From JBBDNC01 sp040877875 (GTDB taxonomy: Bacteria; Bacteroidota; Rhodothermia; Balneolales; Balneolaceae), in NCBI GenBank assembly GCA_040877875.1, contig JBBDNC010000183.1:1-12451 (forward strand): DNA of 12,451 nucleotides, written 5' to 3'. The notes under the pieces are model-generated. The model worked only from the letters and a program-made list of their open reading frames with translations, searched no databases and had not been told where the DNA came from. Positions 1 to 7,133 of the stretch are shown in pieces (position 1 is the stretch's first letter; each line of letters begins with the position of its first letter). Made by a program: the position numbers and the translations under genes.

Positions 1-86
1 AGCATATCCCCCGCTTTGATACGCTCGAACGGATTGTGCAGGGCCTGGATCTAACAGTTCATGGATTGCTTGGTGATGGAGCCTGA
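1..86 (+). CDS. C-terminal end of an XRE-type helix-turn-helix regulator (partial)
   Basis: The frame starting at base 3 is open from the window edge to a TGA at 84-86 and gives 27 residues beginning HIPRFDTLERIVQGLDL and ending in LLGDGA. The pattern 'P..dTLerI...L.l....LLg' is typical of the last two helices of Cro/C1-type (XRE) HTH domains, where the usual form is close to 'PSLDTLERIAKALGVSLSELL'. The protein ends right after the domain, as small stand-alone XRE regulators do. The recognition helix lies outside the window, so DNA target and function cannot be judged. The DUF3024 gene follows 77 nt downstream on the same strand, so co-transcription is possible but unproven. The call rests on one short motif. 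Confidence 0.55.
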   Translation, partial: HIPRFDTLERIVQGLDLTVHGLLGDGA

Positions 87-163
87 TTTTATTGATTTTT
101 AGCTCAAGCAGGATTCACGTTTAAGAAAATCTGTCAACCCCCATTTTACTAGCAGTCCCAATC

Positions 164-511
164 ATGGCATTTACAAAACAAGAAGAAGAGCAGTACGAGG
201 CCGTTGTCCGGAAATTCATCGATCGGCGCAGGCCATCGCCGGAAATCCGGTCCGAACTGGACATCGGTTGCTCCATTCGCGGTCAAAGCATCGAAATCCA
301 TGAAATACGCCCTCAATGGAACAAGCCGGTTATCAAGAGAAAATATCCGGTTGCCAAAACCACCTGGGTTCAAACGCAGAAGAAATGGAAAATCTACTGG
401 ATGAGAGCCGACCTGAAGTGGCACGCCTACGATCCCCTGCCGGAAGTGGAACGGTTGGAAGAGTTCCTTGAAGAGGTCGACAGGGACCCGGGCGGCTGTT
501 TTTGGGGATAG
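164..511 (+). CDS. DUF3024 family protein, function unknown
   Basis: This 115-residue soluble protein has no signal peptide or membrane segment. It matches the DUF3024 pattern as I know it: an N-terminal charged helix (about 5-22), a basic RRRPSPEIRSEL stretch, a strand-rich core with 'GQSIEIHEIRPQW', a 'VAKTTWVQTQKKWKIYWMRADLKWHAY' block (about 63-89), and a conserved end 'LEEVDRDPGGCFWG'. No catalytic role is established for the family and I see no recognisable active site. The abundance of Trp, Arg and Lys in the core would suit nucleic-acid or protein binding, but that is inference. The ATG at 164 has no Shine-Dalgarno sequence. It was chosen because MAFTKQE matches the usual family N-terminus. 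It ends 8 nt before the 3' end of the interrupted minus-strand frame, so the two converge. Confidence 0.8.
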   Translation: MAFTKQEEEQYEAVVRKFIDRRRPSPEIRSELDIGCSIRGQSIEIHEIRPQWNKPVIKRKYPVAKTTWVQTQKKWKIYWMRADLKWHAYDPLPEVERLEEFLEEVDRDPGGCFWG

Positions 512-518
512 ACGCACC

Positions 519-797
519 TCAGCCCCATAATTCTTGCACGTGGATCAGGCCATTGAACAAATCCGGGAAGGACTCATCGTCGTATACGTCTGCAGCAAAG
601 GTTTCACTGAGTTTCAATAATTCCAGCAGCTACGAGATCATTTCCCTCACATTTCCCGGGGTAATTCCAATTATCTGAAGTACTCTGTTGCCGCCGGATC
701 CGAATGTAAACTTGAGATCAAACATATCTTCCGAATCGGGGCCACCGGCAAAGTAGGAGAGCTCCGGTGGTAAACCCTGAAAGTCAGGGTAACTCAT
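519..797 (-). pseudogene. Minus-strand reading frame of 92 codons interrupted by one TAG
   Basis: On the minus strand an ATG at 797-795 opens 55 codons (MSYPDFQGLPPELSYF...GNVREMIS), then hits TAG at 632-630. The same frame continues for 36 codons (LLELLKLSETF...IHVQELWG) to TGA at 521-519. Both halves look like real protein: mixed strand and helix content, sensible codon choice, no low complexity. The second half reads as a natural continuation of an amphipathic helix across the stop. This suggests a roughly 92-residue protein inactivated by a single substitution, since CAG, GAG, AAG or TGG would each restore it. I do not recognise the family. No Shine-Dalgarno precedes the ATG, and a TAA lies eight codons upstream in frame. 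Alternatives are a 55-residue intact protein, a sequencing error, or chance. The frame ends 8 nt from the DUF3024 stop, in convergent orientation. Confidence 0.42.
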
Positions 798-847
798 CAG
801 ATACAGAATGCATTTTTACATTATTTTTAAAGCTTAACCGTTAAAGG

Positions 848-877
848 CATTAATATTAGAATTATTTAATATTAATG
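848..877. repeat. Perfect 10-bp AT-rich inverted repeat in a leader region
   Basis: The arms CATTAATATT (848-857) and AATATTAATG (868-877) are exact reverse complements separated by 10 nt. The repeat sits in the AT-rich stretch between the interrupted minus-strand frame and the hybrid kinase, about 140 nt upstream of the kinase start. It could be an operator for a dimeric regulator or part of a bidirectional promoter. There is no T-run typical of an intrinsic terminator, and AT-rich DNA makes such repeats more likely by chance. Confidence 0.4.
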
Positions 878-920
878 GATAAGTTGTTGATAATTGATCT
901 ATAAGGAGAATAAACGAAGT

Positions 921-952
921 TGAACTGTGGAGTGCATTAACTCTCCTGTTCA
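921..952 (+). other. Possible RNA hairpin in the 5' leader of the hybrid kinase gene
   Basis: TGAAC (921-925) can pair with GTTCA (948-952), and inside it GGAG (929-932) with CTCC (943-946). The helix has small internal bulges and a 10-nt loop. GTTTTACG follows, which is too weak a T-tract for a convincing terminator. The element lies 63 nt before the kinase ATG. It may be leader structure or chance. Confidence 0.25.
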
Positions 953-1014
953 GTTTTACGATAAACCGGAGCCGATTTTTTTATATGTAAGGGTTTGAGT
1001 AAGAAAAATACGAG

Positions 1015-2826
1015 ATGAATTATAATAAAAGAGTCCTTGTCGTGGATGACAATGAGTCCATTCACAAGGATATTGAATCTATATTATCGCCGACTACCCA
1101 TGCTCAAAATGAGGAGTTGGAGGAATTAGAACGGGTCCTTTTTGAAAACGATCAACCCCCGGAACCTCATCAACAGATTGTATACAAAATCGATCATGCC
1201 TATCAGGGCAGGGAAGCGGTTCAAAAGGTTCATGAGGCTGACAAGACAGGAGATCCCTATGCTTTAATATTCATGGATGTTCGGATGCCTCCCGGTATGG
1301 ATGGTGTTCAGGCTATCCAAAAAATCCGGAAAAACCATCCCCATGTAGAAATTGTCATCTGTACGGCTTATGCAGACTATTCCTGGCAGGAAATTTTAAA
1401 GAATCTGGGTCACTCGGATAAGCTATTCTTTATGAAAAAGCCGTTCGACCCAACTGCCCTGAAGCAAACTGCCCTGACACTTACCACCAAATGGAAACTC
1501 CAGCAGGAATCGCTCCAGTACACTGAAAAACTTGAAACAGAGGTTAAAGAAAGAACCCGTGATCTGCAGGAACTTCTGAATAAGTATAAGGGGATGAAGG
1601 AGGAAGCCGAGCGTGCAGCAGAAGCAAAAGGAACTTTCCTGGCAAATATGAGTCACGAAATCCGGACTCCGATGAATGGTATCCTGGCCATGAATGAACT
1701 GCTCCTTGAAACAGAGCTGACGGAAGAACAGGAAGAATATTGTGATTTGGCTCAACAAAGCGCCCAGGCCCTGCTTCGTATCATTAATGATATCCTTGAT
1801 TTTTCAAAAATAGAAGCCGGAAAAATGGATCTCGAAGAGATCCCGTTTAACTTGAAAGACTTGGTTAGCGGCGTCTCAAAAATGGCCTCCGCTTCGGCCA
1901 GGGACAAAGATCTGAATGTACGGTTTGACATCGATGATGCGATTCCCGATCAAGTGATCGGCGATCCAACTCGTATCCAGCAGATCCTGCTGAACTATGG
2001 CAACAATGCTGTAAAATTTACCGATAAAGGATCCATAGAATTTAATATTGAACTGCTGGATGAGGATAAAAATAATTTACACCTGAAATTCTCAGTTACG
2101 GACACTGGCACAGGGATATCGGAGGAAAAACTTGCAACTCTTTTTACTCCTTTTTCTCAGGCGGACAGTTCAACGACCAGAAAATACGGCGGAACAGGAC
2201 TTGGGCTGGCAATCTGCAGACAGCTTGCTGATCTGATGAACGGAGAAGTAGGAGCAGATAGCGAAGAGGGGAAAGGCTCTACCTTCTGGTTTGACGTGAC
2301 ACTTTCAAAAAAGCTGAAAAACAAGTCATCCGGCAACACAAAAGAAAAATCACCTGTATCTGAAACCGTTCAGAAGCAAACACGCTCAGACACAGATCAT
2401 GCTCACGAAACGCAGCATTCCGACCCCCCGGTCAAGATACTCGTAGCGGAAGACACAAAAATAAACCGCATCGTACTGGATAGGTTATTACACAAGGAAA
2501 ATTTTGAACTGAATTTTGTCAACAATGGAAAAGAAGCGGTAGAAGCCGTTAAAAATAATCAATTTGAAATTGTGCTGATGGACCTTCAAATGCCCGTGAT
2601 GGATGGAATAGAGGCAGCGAAGGCCATTCGAAAAATGGAAATGCAGAAAAAAAATAAAAATCGTCTCCCGATCATAGCTCTTACCGGAAGTGCCGTAAAT
2701 CAAGAAACAACTGCCTGTTTCGACGCAGGCATGGATGACTACCTGACCAAGCCCATCCCCAAAAAGAAGCTACTCGAAACCCTGAATAAATGGAAAGAAC
2801 GTGCAGTTTCCAGTGAAACCGTGTAG
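1015..2826 (+). CDS. Cytoplasmic hybrid sensor histidine kinase, REC-HisKA-HATPase-REC
   Basis: This 603-residue protein has no signal peptide or membrane segment, so it should act in the cytosol. The domains in order are: N-terminal receiver (about 5-160; acidic pair D11/D12, phospho-acceptor D88 in FMDVRMPPGMDG, T117, K142 in MKKPFD); a coiled-coil linker (about 162-205); HisKA with the H-box H214 in MSHEIRTPMNG; HATPase_c with N-box near N330-N331, G1 box DTGTGI (363-368) and G2 box GGTGLGLAI; a charged linker (about 432-470); and a C-terminal receiver (E479/D480, D523, T557, K579). All catalytic residues are present. The first receiver has a roughly 30-residue acidic insertion after helix 1. 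With its 'CTAYADYSW...LGHSDKLFFMKKPFD' block it resembles a receiver subtype found at the N-terminus of various signalling proteins. No PAS, GAF or other sensor domain is visible, so input may come through the first receiver. No output partner lies next to it. Start: ATG with only a weak GAG upstream. Confidence 0.93.
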   Translation: MNYNKRVLVVDDNESIHKDIESILSPTTHAQNEELEELERVLFENDQPPEPHQQIVYKIDHAYQGREAVQKVHEADKTGDPYALIFMDVRMPPGMDGVQAIQKIRKNHPHVEIVICTAYADYSWQEILKNLGHSDKLFFMKKPFDPTALKQTALTLTTKWKLQQESLQYTEKLETEVKERTRDLQELLNKYKGMKEEAERAAEAKGTFLANMSHEIRTPMNGILAMNELLLETELTEEQEEYCDLAQQSAQALLRIINDILDFSKIEAGKMDLEEIPFNLKDLVSGVSKMASASARDKDLNVRFDIDDAIPDQVIGDPTRIQQILLNYGNNAVKFTDKGSIEFNIELLDEDKNNLHLKFSVTDTGTGISEEKLATLFTPFSQADSSTTRKYGGTGLGLAICRQLADLMNGEVGADSEEGKGSTFWFDVTLSKKLKNKSSGNTKEKSPVSETVQKQTRSDTDHAHETQHSDPPVKILVAEDTKINRIVLDRLLHKENFELNFVNNGKEAVEAVKNNQFEIVLMDLQMPVMDGIEAAKAIRKMEMQKKNKNRLPIIALTGSAVNQETTACFDAGMDDYLTKPIPKKKLLETLNKWKERAVSSETV

Positions 2827-2930
2827 GCTGCCTCAACAAGGTCACCCGGGTTCCATGTCTCGTTTTCAATGAATTATCAGAAGATCAGTTGCCTGCATGC
2901 TGAAAGGGTTTGAGCCGGTTTTTAACAAAG

Positions 2931-2961
2931 TTGAACAACAATAGCCAACTACTTGTATATA
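2931..2961 (+). promoter_or_regulatory. Weak candidate promoter for ftsH
   Basis: TTGAAC (2931-2936) and TATATA (2956-2961) resemble -35 and -10 elements, but the 19-nt spacing is longer than ideal. They lie in the 281-nt gap between the hybrid kinase and ftsH, and would give a leader of about 140 nt. Low confidence: the region is AT-rich and sigma-factor preferences in this group differ from E. coli. Confidence 0.2.
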
Positions 2962-3107
2962 ACCCTTACACTTCAAAATCATTCTATTTCTTTTGAACGC
3001 TCGTCCCGAAGTACATTGTTTAGGAGTTGCATTTTGATTTCAAAGAGTATTTTAAGAACCTTAAGAGCCGAACAATTTCGATAACCTGTTAATCAAGAGC
3101 TTCTGAC

Positions 3108-5102
3108 TTGACTGATCAACAAAAGAATAAAAAATCAGGATCCGCGTCCGGGTCATCCCGTGAAAACAAAAAATCCAAAAAACCTGGGTCCCCGACGTTT
3201 CAGCGGCCCTCCCAGGGTCCGGGAATTATTTTTTGGATTTTTCTCATTTCCCTCTTCGTTTTGCTGTATTTGAACACAGGAAACTCAAACACGGGGTGGT
3301 TCAGTACTACACCTCAATTGGAGTATAGCGAGTTTCGAAGCCTTCTTGAAAATGGGGCCGTCAAACAAGTCCATGTACAGGGCGATGAAATACTGGCCAC
3401 GTTGAACGAGCCTCAACAGCTTAAAAGTGCAACGAATGATACGACTTCGTATGAAAATTTCATTACCTACATCCCCTCATTTGGTGACGAGCAGCTTTTA
3501 GCCAGGCTGGAAGAACGGGGAGTCACTGTTTCCGCAGAACCGGAATCCGATAATTTTTGGTGGTATTTGCTGTTTATGGCTTTTCCCCTTCTCCTGCTGG
3601 TGTTTATCGGTTATATGTTTTTCCAGCGTATGCAGGCCCAGGGACAGGGAATGTTCAACATCGGTCAAAACAAGGCGAAACTTCAGGACAAAAGTAAGCA
3701 ACGTACGACGTTTGATGACGTAGCGGGACTGGACGGAGCCAAAACCGAATTGCGTGAGGAAATTGAATTTCTTAAAAATCCAGATAGCTTTGATATGCTC
3801 GGGGCCAAACTGCCAAAAGGTGTCCTTCTCATCGGTCCCCCGGGAACAGGGAAAACCCTGCTTGCCCGGGCAGTAGCCGGTGAAGCGGACGTGCCCTTTT
3901 TTACCATAACCGGTTCTGATTTCATGGAGATGTTTGTAGGAGTCGGGGCCAAACGGGTCCGGAGTATGTTTAAAAAAGCGAAAGAACATGCTCCAAGTAT
4001 CATTTTTATCGATGAAATTGATTCGATCGGCCGTCAGAGAGGAGCCGGTCTGGGCGGTGGACATGACGAACGTGAACAGACGCTTAACCAGATGCTTTCG
4101 GAACTGGATGGCTTTGAGCCCAATGAAAATGTGATCGTCATGGCTGCAACGAACCGGCCGGATATCCTCGACAAGGCCCTGTTGCGTCCGGGAAGATTTG
4201 ACCGGCAAATCACCGTGGACCTTCCGACTCAATTGCACCGTGTTGAAATCCTCAAACTGCATGCCAAAAACAAACCACTGGACGAAAGTGTTGATCTTGA
4301 AAAAATTGCCCGCGGAACCCCGGGGTTTAGCGGAGCAGATCTTGAAAACCTGCTGAATGAAGCCTCGTTACATGCAGGACGTTACAAGAGAGATAAAATT
4401 ACCATGGAGGATATCGAAGAGGCCCGTGACAAGGTTATGATGGGACGTAAACGTGAAGGGATGCAGATCGACGAGGAGGAAAAGAAATTACTGGCATACC
4501 ATGAAGCCGGCCATGCCGTCGTAGCCGCCTCTCTTCCCCATTCCGATCCGATCCATAAAGTCACCATCATCCCGCGGGGACGGGCAATGGGTGTGACTCA
4601 ACAACTGCCTGAAAAAGAAAAATACCTCTATCACAGGGAGTACATGCTCGATCGGCTGGCCGTGATTATGGGGGGGCGGGCGGCTGAACAGCTCATCTTC
4701 AATACTTCCACAAGCGGGGCTCAAAACGACCTGCAGCAGGTAGCAAAGATCTCCAGAAAAATGGTCACGGACTGGGGTATGAGCGACAAATTCGACCATC
4801 TTTCTTTCGGCAGTGATAATGGTGAAGTTTTTCTTGGACGTGAACTGGGTCAAAAACAACAATACAGCGACTCAACAGCCCGTGAAATTGACGAAGAAAT
4901 CCAGCGAATCTCCAGGGAAGCCTACGACCGGGCCCGGGAAACCTTAAAAAAACACCGGGACGTTTTAGACAAAATAGCAGACTTGCTGATCGAAAAAGAA
5001 GAAGTACCGGGAGAGGTGGTAACCGGGCTGATGCGGGGGGAAGATCGCCTTCCGGAATCGGAAGACGGACAGGAAAAAGAAGAACACAGGAAGAAAAAAT
5101 AA
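3108..5102 (+). CDS. ftsH: ATP-dependent zinc metalloprotease FtsH
   Basis: This inner-membrane AAA+ protease extracts and degrades misassembled membrane proteins and selected cytosolic regulators, working as a hexamer. It has 664 residues, normal for the family. The order is: a basic Lys/Ser-rich N-tail (1-38), TM1 (about 39-57), a periplasmic domain (about 58-149), TM2 (about 150-172), and an AAA+ module with Walker A GPPGTGKT (243-250), pore loop MFVGVG (275-280), Walker B IIFIDEID (D302/E303) and SRH arginines R360/R363. The M41 peptidase follows, with HEAGH (465-469) and the third zinc ligand D541 in SGAQNDLQQ. All key residues are intact. The C-tail is charged and Lys-rich. The start must be TTG at 3108: an in-frame TAA lies at 3090-3092 and no ATG occurs before the membrane segments. 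The gene stands alone, 281 nt after the hybrid kinase, and converges with phoR. Confidence 0.97.
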   Translation: MTDQQKNKKSGSASGSSRENKKSKKPGSPTFQRPSQGPGIIFWIFLISLFVLLYLNTGNSNTGWFSTTPQLEYSEFRSLLENGAVKQVHVQGDEILATLNEPQQLKSATNDTTSYENFITYIPSFGDEQLLARLEERGVTVSAEPESDNFWWYLLFMAFPLLLLVFIGYMFFQRMQAQGQGMFNIGQNKAKLQDKSKQRTTFDDVAGLDGAKTELREEIEFLKNPDSFDMLGAKLPKGVLLIGPPGTGKTLLARAVAGEADVPFFTITGSDFMEMFVGVGAKRVRSMFKKAKEHAPSIIFIDEIDSIGRQRGAGLGGGHDEREQTLNQMLSELDGFEPNENVIVMAATNRPDILDKALLRPGRFDRQITVDLPTQLHRVEILKLHAKNKPLDESVDLEKIARGTPGFSGADLENLLNEASLHAGRYKRDKITMEDIEEARDKVMMGRKREGMQIDEEEKKLLAYHEAGHAVVAASLPHSDPIHKVTIIPRGRAMGVTQQLPEKEKYLYHREYMLDRLAVIMGGRAAEQLIFNTSTSGAQNDLQQVAKISRKMVTDWGMSDKFDHLSFGSDNGEVFLGRELGQKQQYSDSTAREIDEEIQRISREAYDRARETLKKHRDVLDKIADLLIEKEEVPGEVVTGLMRGEDRLPESEDGQEKEEHRKKK

Positions 5103-5221
5103 GAGTTCACTATCCGGCTCAAGTCTGACTCCTCACATCCTTCCGGTTTGCAAATAACAGGCCCTAAGTCCTGCGTCCTGCATGCACTCAATCCGGATAA
5201 ATGGAAAACTCCCCCTCATCG

Positions 5222-6322
5222 CTACCGCTCCGAGTTCTCGCCAAAATCCGAACGCGTTAATGTGAAACTGAACGTAGAGCCTTTGTTAACCGTACTCTCG
5301 ATGAATAGCTCCTCACCATGAACCTCGATTATATGCTTGACAATCGATAAGCCCAGACCGGTCCCTCCTTTCTCTCTTGACCGGGACTTATCCGCCCGAT
5401 AGAAACGCTCGGTTACCCGTTTGATATCCTTCGGCTCGATTCCAATCCCGGTATCCTTCACATAGAGCAGAATCTTTTCTTTCCTTTTAGGATACGGCTT
5501 CACCCCGACTTCAACAGTTCCCCAGGGACGGTTATATTTCATGCCGTTTTCAATCAGGTTAATCAGGAGCTGTTTAACCTGGTGACGATCCGCCCGGACA
5601 ACAAGCTGATTATCAAAATCGGCAACCTTGATTTCCACCTTTTCACTCTGTGCCTTGTGTTGCAGGCTCTCCACGACATCCAATACGACACTTCGAAGAT
5701 TAATATTCTGAAGATCAGACTTGAGCTCCCCGGTCTCCAGCCTGGAAATTTCCATCAGATCCTTGGTGAGATAAATCAACCGGTTTACGTTTCGCATCGC
5801 CTTGTTCAAAAAAACACGGTTTACCTGTTTATCTTCAAGAGCGCCGTTGAGTAACGTCTCAATAAACCCCTGAACAGCAAAGATCGGTGTTTTCAGTTCA
5901 TGTGAAATATCTCCGATGAACTCCTTCCGGTAATTTTCGATCTTGTTTAACCGCTGAATTTCACGTTCAACCATCTTGCTGGTTCGCAAAGAACGGGTAA
6001 CCAGATAATCAAGCTCATCCCGGTGGCCGGTCTCTACATTTTGGTATTCTTCAAATCGCTTGCGGGCAATGTTTCTGATAATCCGGTTGACAACCGACAG
6101 CCGCCGGCTGAGAAGCTGATGGCTGATAAAATAAACTAAACCTCCGGCTGCAATGCCCGAAAGTACAGGCAGCAGGATCCATTGCACGAATGTGACAGAA
6201 GAAATGAATAACAGAAAAATAGCCACAATCAAAACCACTGCAAGAGATGAGCGGATTGCTATACGTAAAGCCAACTGGAAGATGGCTGTTTGATATGAAC
6301 TCTTTTTGGCCGTTCGTTTCAT
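5222..6322 (-). CDS. phoR: Phosphate-regulon sensor histidine kinase PhoR
   Basis: PhoR is the membrane kinase/phosphatase that controls PhoB in response to Pst/PhoU status. It has 366 residues. Two adjacent membrane spans (about 24-46 and 48-68) have almost no periplasmic loop. A linker follows (about 70-125), then HisKA with H141 in DISHELKTPIFAVQGF, an N-box around N255-N259, G1 box DTGIGI (290-295), an F-box-like ERFYRADKSR, and G2 box GGTGLGL (319-325). The absence of an external sensor domain fits PhoR, which is thought to read phosphate through the transporter and PhoU rather than directly. The PAS domain of E. coli PhoR (431 residues) is not apparent. The ATG overlaps the phoB stop by 4 nt (ATGA), so translation is probably coupled. 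VicK/WalK-type kinases look similar, but the divergent pst operon settles the assignment. Confidence 0.92.
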   Translation of the reverse strand: MKRTAKKSSYQTAIFQLALRIAIRSSLAVVLIVAIFLLFISSVTFVQWILLPVLSGIAAGGLVYFISHQLLSRRLSVVNRIIRNIARKRFEEYQNVETGHRDELDYLVTRSLRTSKMVEREIQRLNKIENYRKEFIGDISHELKTPIFAVQGFIETLLNGALEDKQVNRVFLNKAMRNVNRLIYLTKDLMEISRLETGELKSDLQNINLRSVVLDVVESLQHKAQSEKVEIKVADFDNQLVVRADRHQVKQLLINLIENGMKYNRPWGTVEVGVKPYPKRKEKILLYVKDTGIGIEPKDIKRVTERFYRADKSRSREKGGTGLGLSIVKHIIEVHGEELFIESTVNKGSTFSFTLTRSDFGENSER

Positions 6323-6996
6323 TCTTTAAACCGGTAACCGACTCCTTTCACCGTTTCGATATAATGATCTCCGAGTCTCTCTCTTATTTTCCGGACGTGA
6401 ACATCCACCGTCCGGTCAACAACGTACACATCGTCCCCCCAAACCTTGTTTAATAATTTTTCACGGCTTAAAACTCTCCCTTTCCGTCCTGCAAGATAGT
6501 ATAACAGTTCAAATTCCTTCCGGGGAAGTTGAAACTCTTCCTCACCACGTTTAACCAGGTACCTGTCCTTGTCGATTCTCAGGTCATGTACATCAATGAT
6601 ATGTGTCTCTTCTTCCGGTTCCTCGTACCTGCGAAGTACGGCCTTGATTCGAGACAAAAGCTTCCGGGTACTGATCGGTTTGGTTATATAATCATCCGCC
6701 CCCAGATTAAGCCCTTCTACTTCAGTTTTTTCATCATCCCGGGCCGTCAGAAAAATAATGGGGATCCTACTCACCGTTTCATCCTTCCGAAGCCGGTCAC
6801 AAACTTCCAGTCCGTCCATTTCGGGCATCATAATATCGAGAAGGATCAGGTCCGGCTTGTGATCTTTAACAAGCTGAATCCCTTCCTGGCCATTTTCAGC
6901 CTTCAGCACCTCAAAACCTTCAATTCTCAGATTATATTCAATCAGATCCAAAATGTCTTGCTCGTCATCGACTACAAGGATAGTTGTTTTAGACAA
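6319..6996 (-). CDS. phoB: Phosphate-regulon response regulator PhoB (OmpR family)
   Basis: PhoB is a DNA-binding response regulator of 225 residues. The receiver domain (about 4-120) has D10/D11, phospho-acceptor D54 in LLDIMMPEMDG, T84 and K106 in ITKP. A short acidic linker (about 124-132) leads to a winged-helix Trans_reg_C domain (about 133-225), with the recognition region around VVDRTVDVHVRKIRERLG and the usual ending VKGVGYRFKE. Phosphorylated PhoB dimers bind direct repeats with 11-bp phasing, and such repeats lie just upstream of this gene and in front of pstS. The start is TTG at 6996-6994: an in-frame TAA sits six codons upstream, and no ATG could replace it without losing strand 1. 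No Shine-Dalgarno is visible. It is the first gene of a phoB-phoR operon and is probably autoregulated. Confidence 0.94.
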   Translation of the reverse strand: MSKTTILVVDDEQDILDLIEYNLRIEGFEVLKAENGQEGIQLVKDHKPDLILLDIMMPEMDGLEVCDRLRKDETVSRIPIIFLTARDDEKTEVEGLNLGADDYITKPISTRKLLSRIKAVLRRYEEPEEETHIIDVHDLRIDKDRYLVKRGEEEFQLPRKEFELLYYLAGRKGRVLSREKLLNKVWGDDVYVVDRTVDVHVRKIRERLGDHYIETVKGVGYRFKE

Positions 6997-7033
6997 ATAA
7001 ACTTGATTTCGTTAGGGTATGGGTTTATCAGGT

Positions 7034-7039
7034 ATAATA
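7034..7039 (-). promoter_or_regulatory. Candidate -10 element for the phoBR operon
   Basis: Read on the minus strand, 7039-7034 is TATTAT, five of six matches to TATAAT. It lies 38 nt upstream of the phoB TTG and downstream, in phoB's direction, of the operator-like repeats at 7074-7091. No good -35 is seen, which would fit an activator-dependent promoter. The plus strand reads TATAAT at 7033-7038, so its orientation is uncertain. Confidence 0.3.
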
Positions 7040-7073
7040 GTACAAACAGAAGAGGAAAGTTAAAACCGGCAGG

Positions 7074-7091
7074 CTGTTAACAAATTGTTAT
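7074..7091. promoter_or_regulatory. Pho box, phoB-proximal cluster (two half-sites)
   Basis: CTGTTAA (7074-7080) and TTGTTAT (7085-7091) are direct repeats exactly 11 bp apart, with a 4-nt A-rich spacer. This is the geometry of PhoB operators (E. coli half-site CTGTCAT); each half matches that at 5 of 7 positions. The core TGTTAACA is self-complementary, so it reads similarly on both strands. The site lies about 80 nt upstream of phoB and 170 nt upstream of pstS, and most simply serves phoBR autoregulation. Confidence 0.55.
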
Positions 7092-7133
7092 GAATCCGCC
7101 GGATTCCACATGGATTGAACATGCCAACCCTGC

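Noticed and set aside
540..620. A plus-strand GTG frame of 26 codons (VDQAIEQIREGL...)
   Set aside because: It overlaps the better-supported minus-strand frame, has no ribosome site and is very short.
774..790. ACCCTGA/TCAGGGT hairpin as a terminator
   Set aside because: The stem is perfect (7 bp, 3-nt loop), but it lies inside the minus-strand coding-like frame and has no T-run on either strand.
917..2936. AAGTTGAAC and AAGGGTTTGAG both repeated in the gaps before the hybrid kinase and before ftsH
   Set aside because: Short words with different order and spacing in the two gaps; no consistent layout that would suggest a shared operator.
3052..3064. TTAAG/CTTAA small inverted repeat before ftsH
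   Set aside because: Only a 5-bp AT-rich stem with a 3-nt loop; expected by chance.
5103..5221. Bidirectional terminator between convergent ftsH and phoR
   Set aside because: Only a distant TATCCGG/CCGGATA pair about 75 nt apart and a tandem GTCCTGC; no compact hairpin with a T-run.
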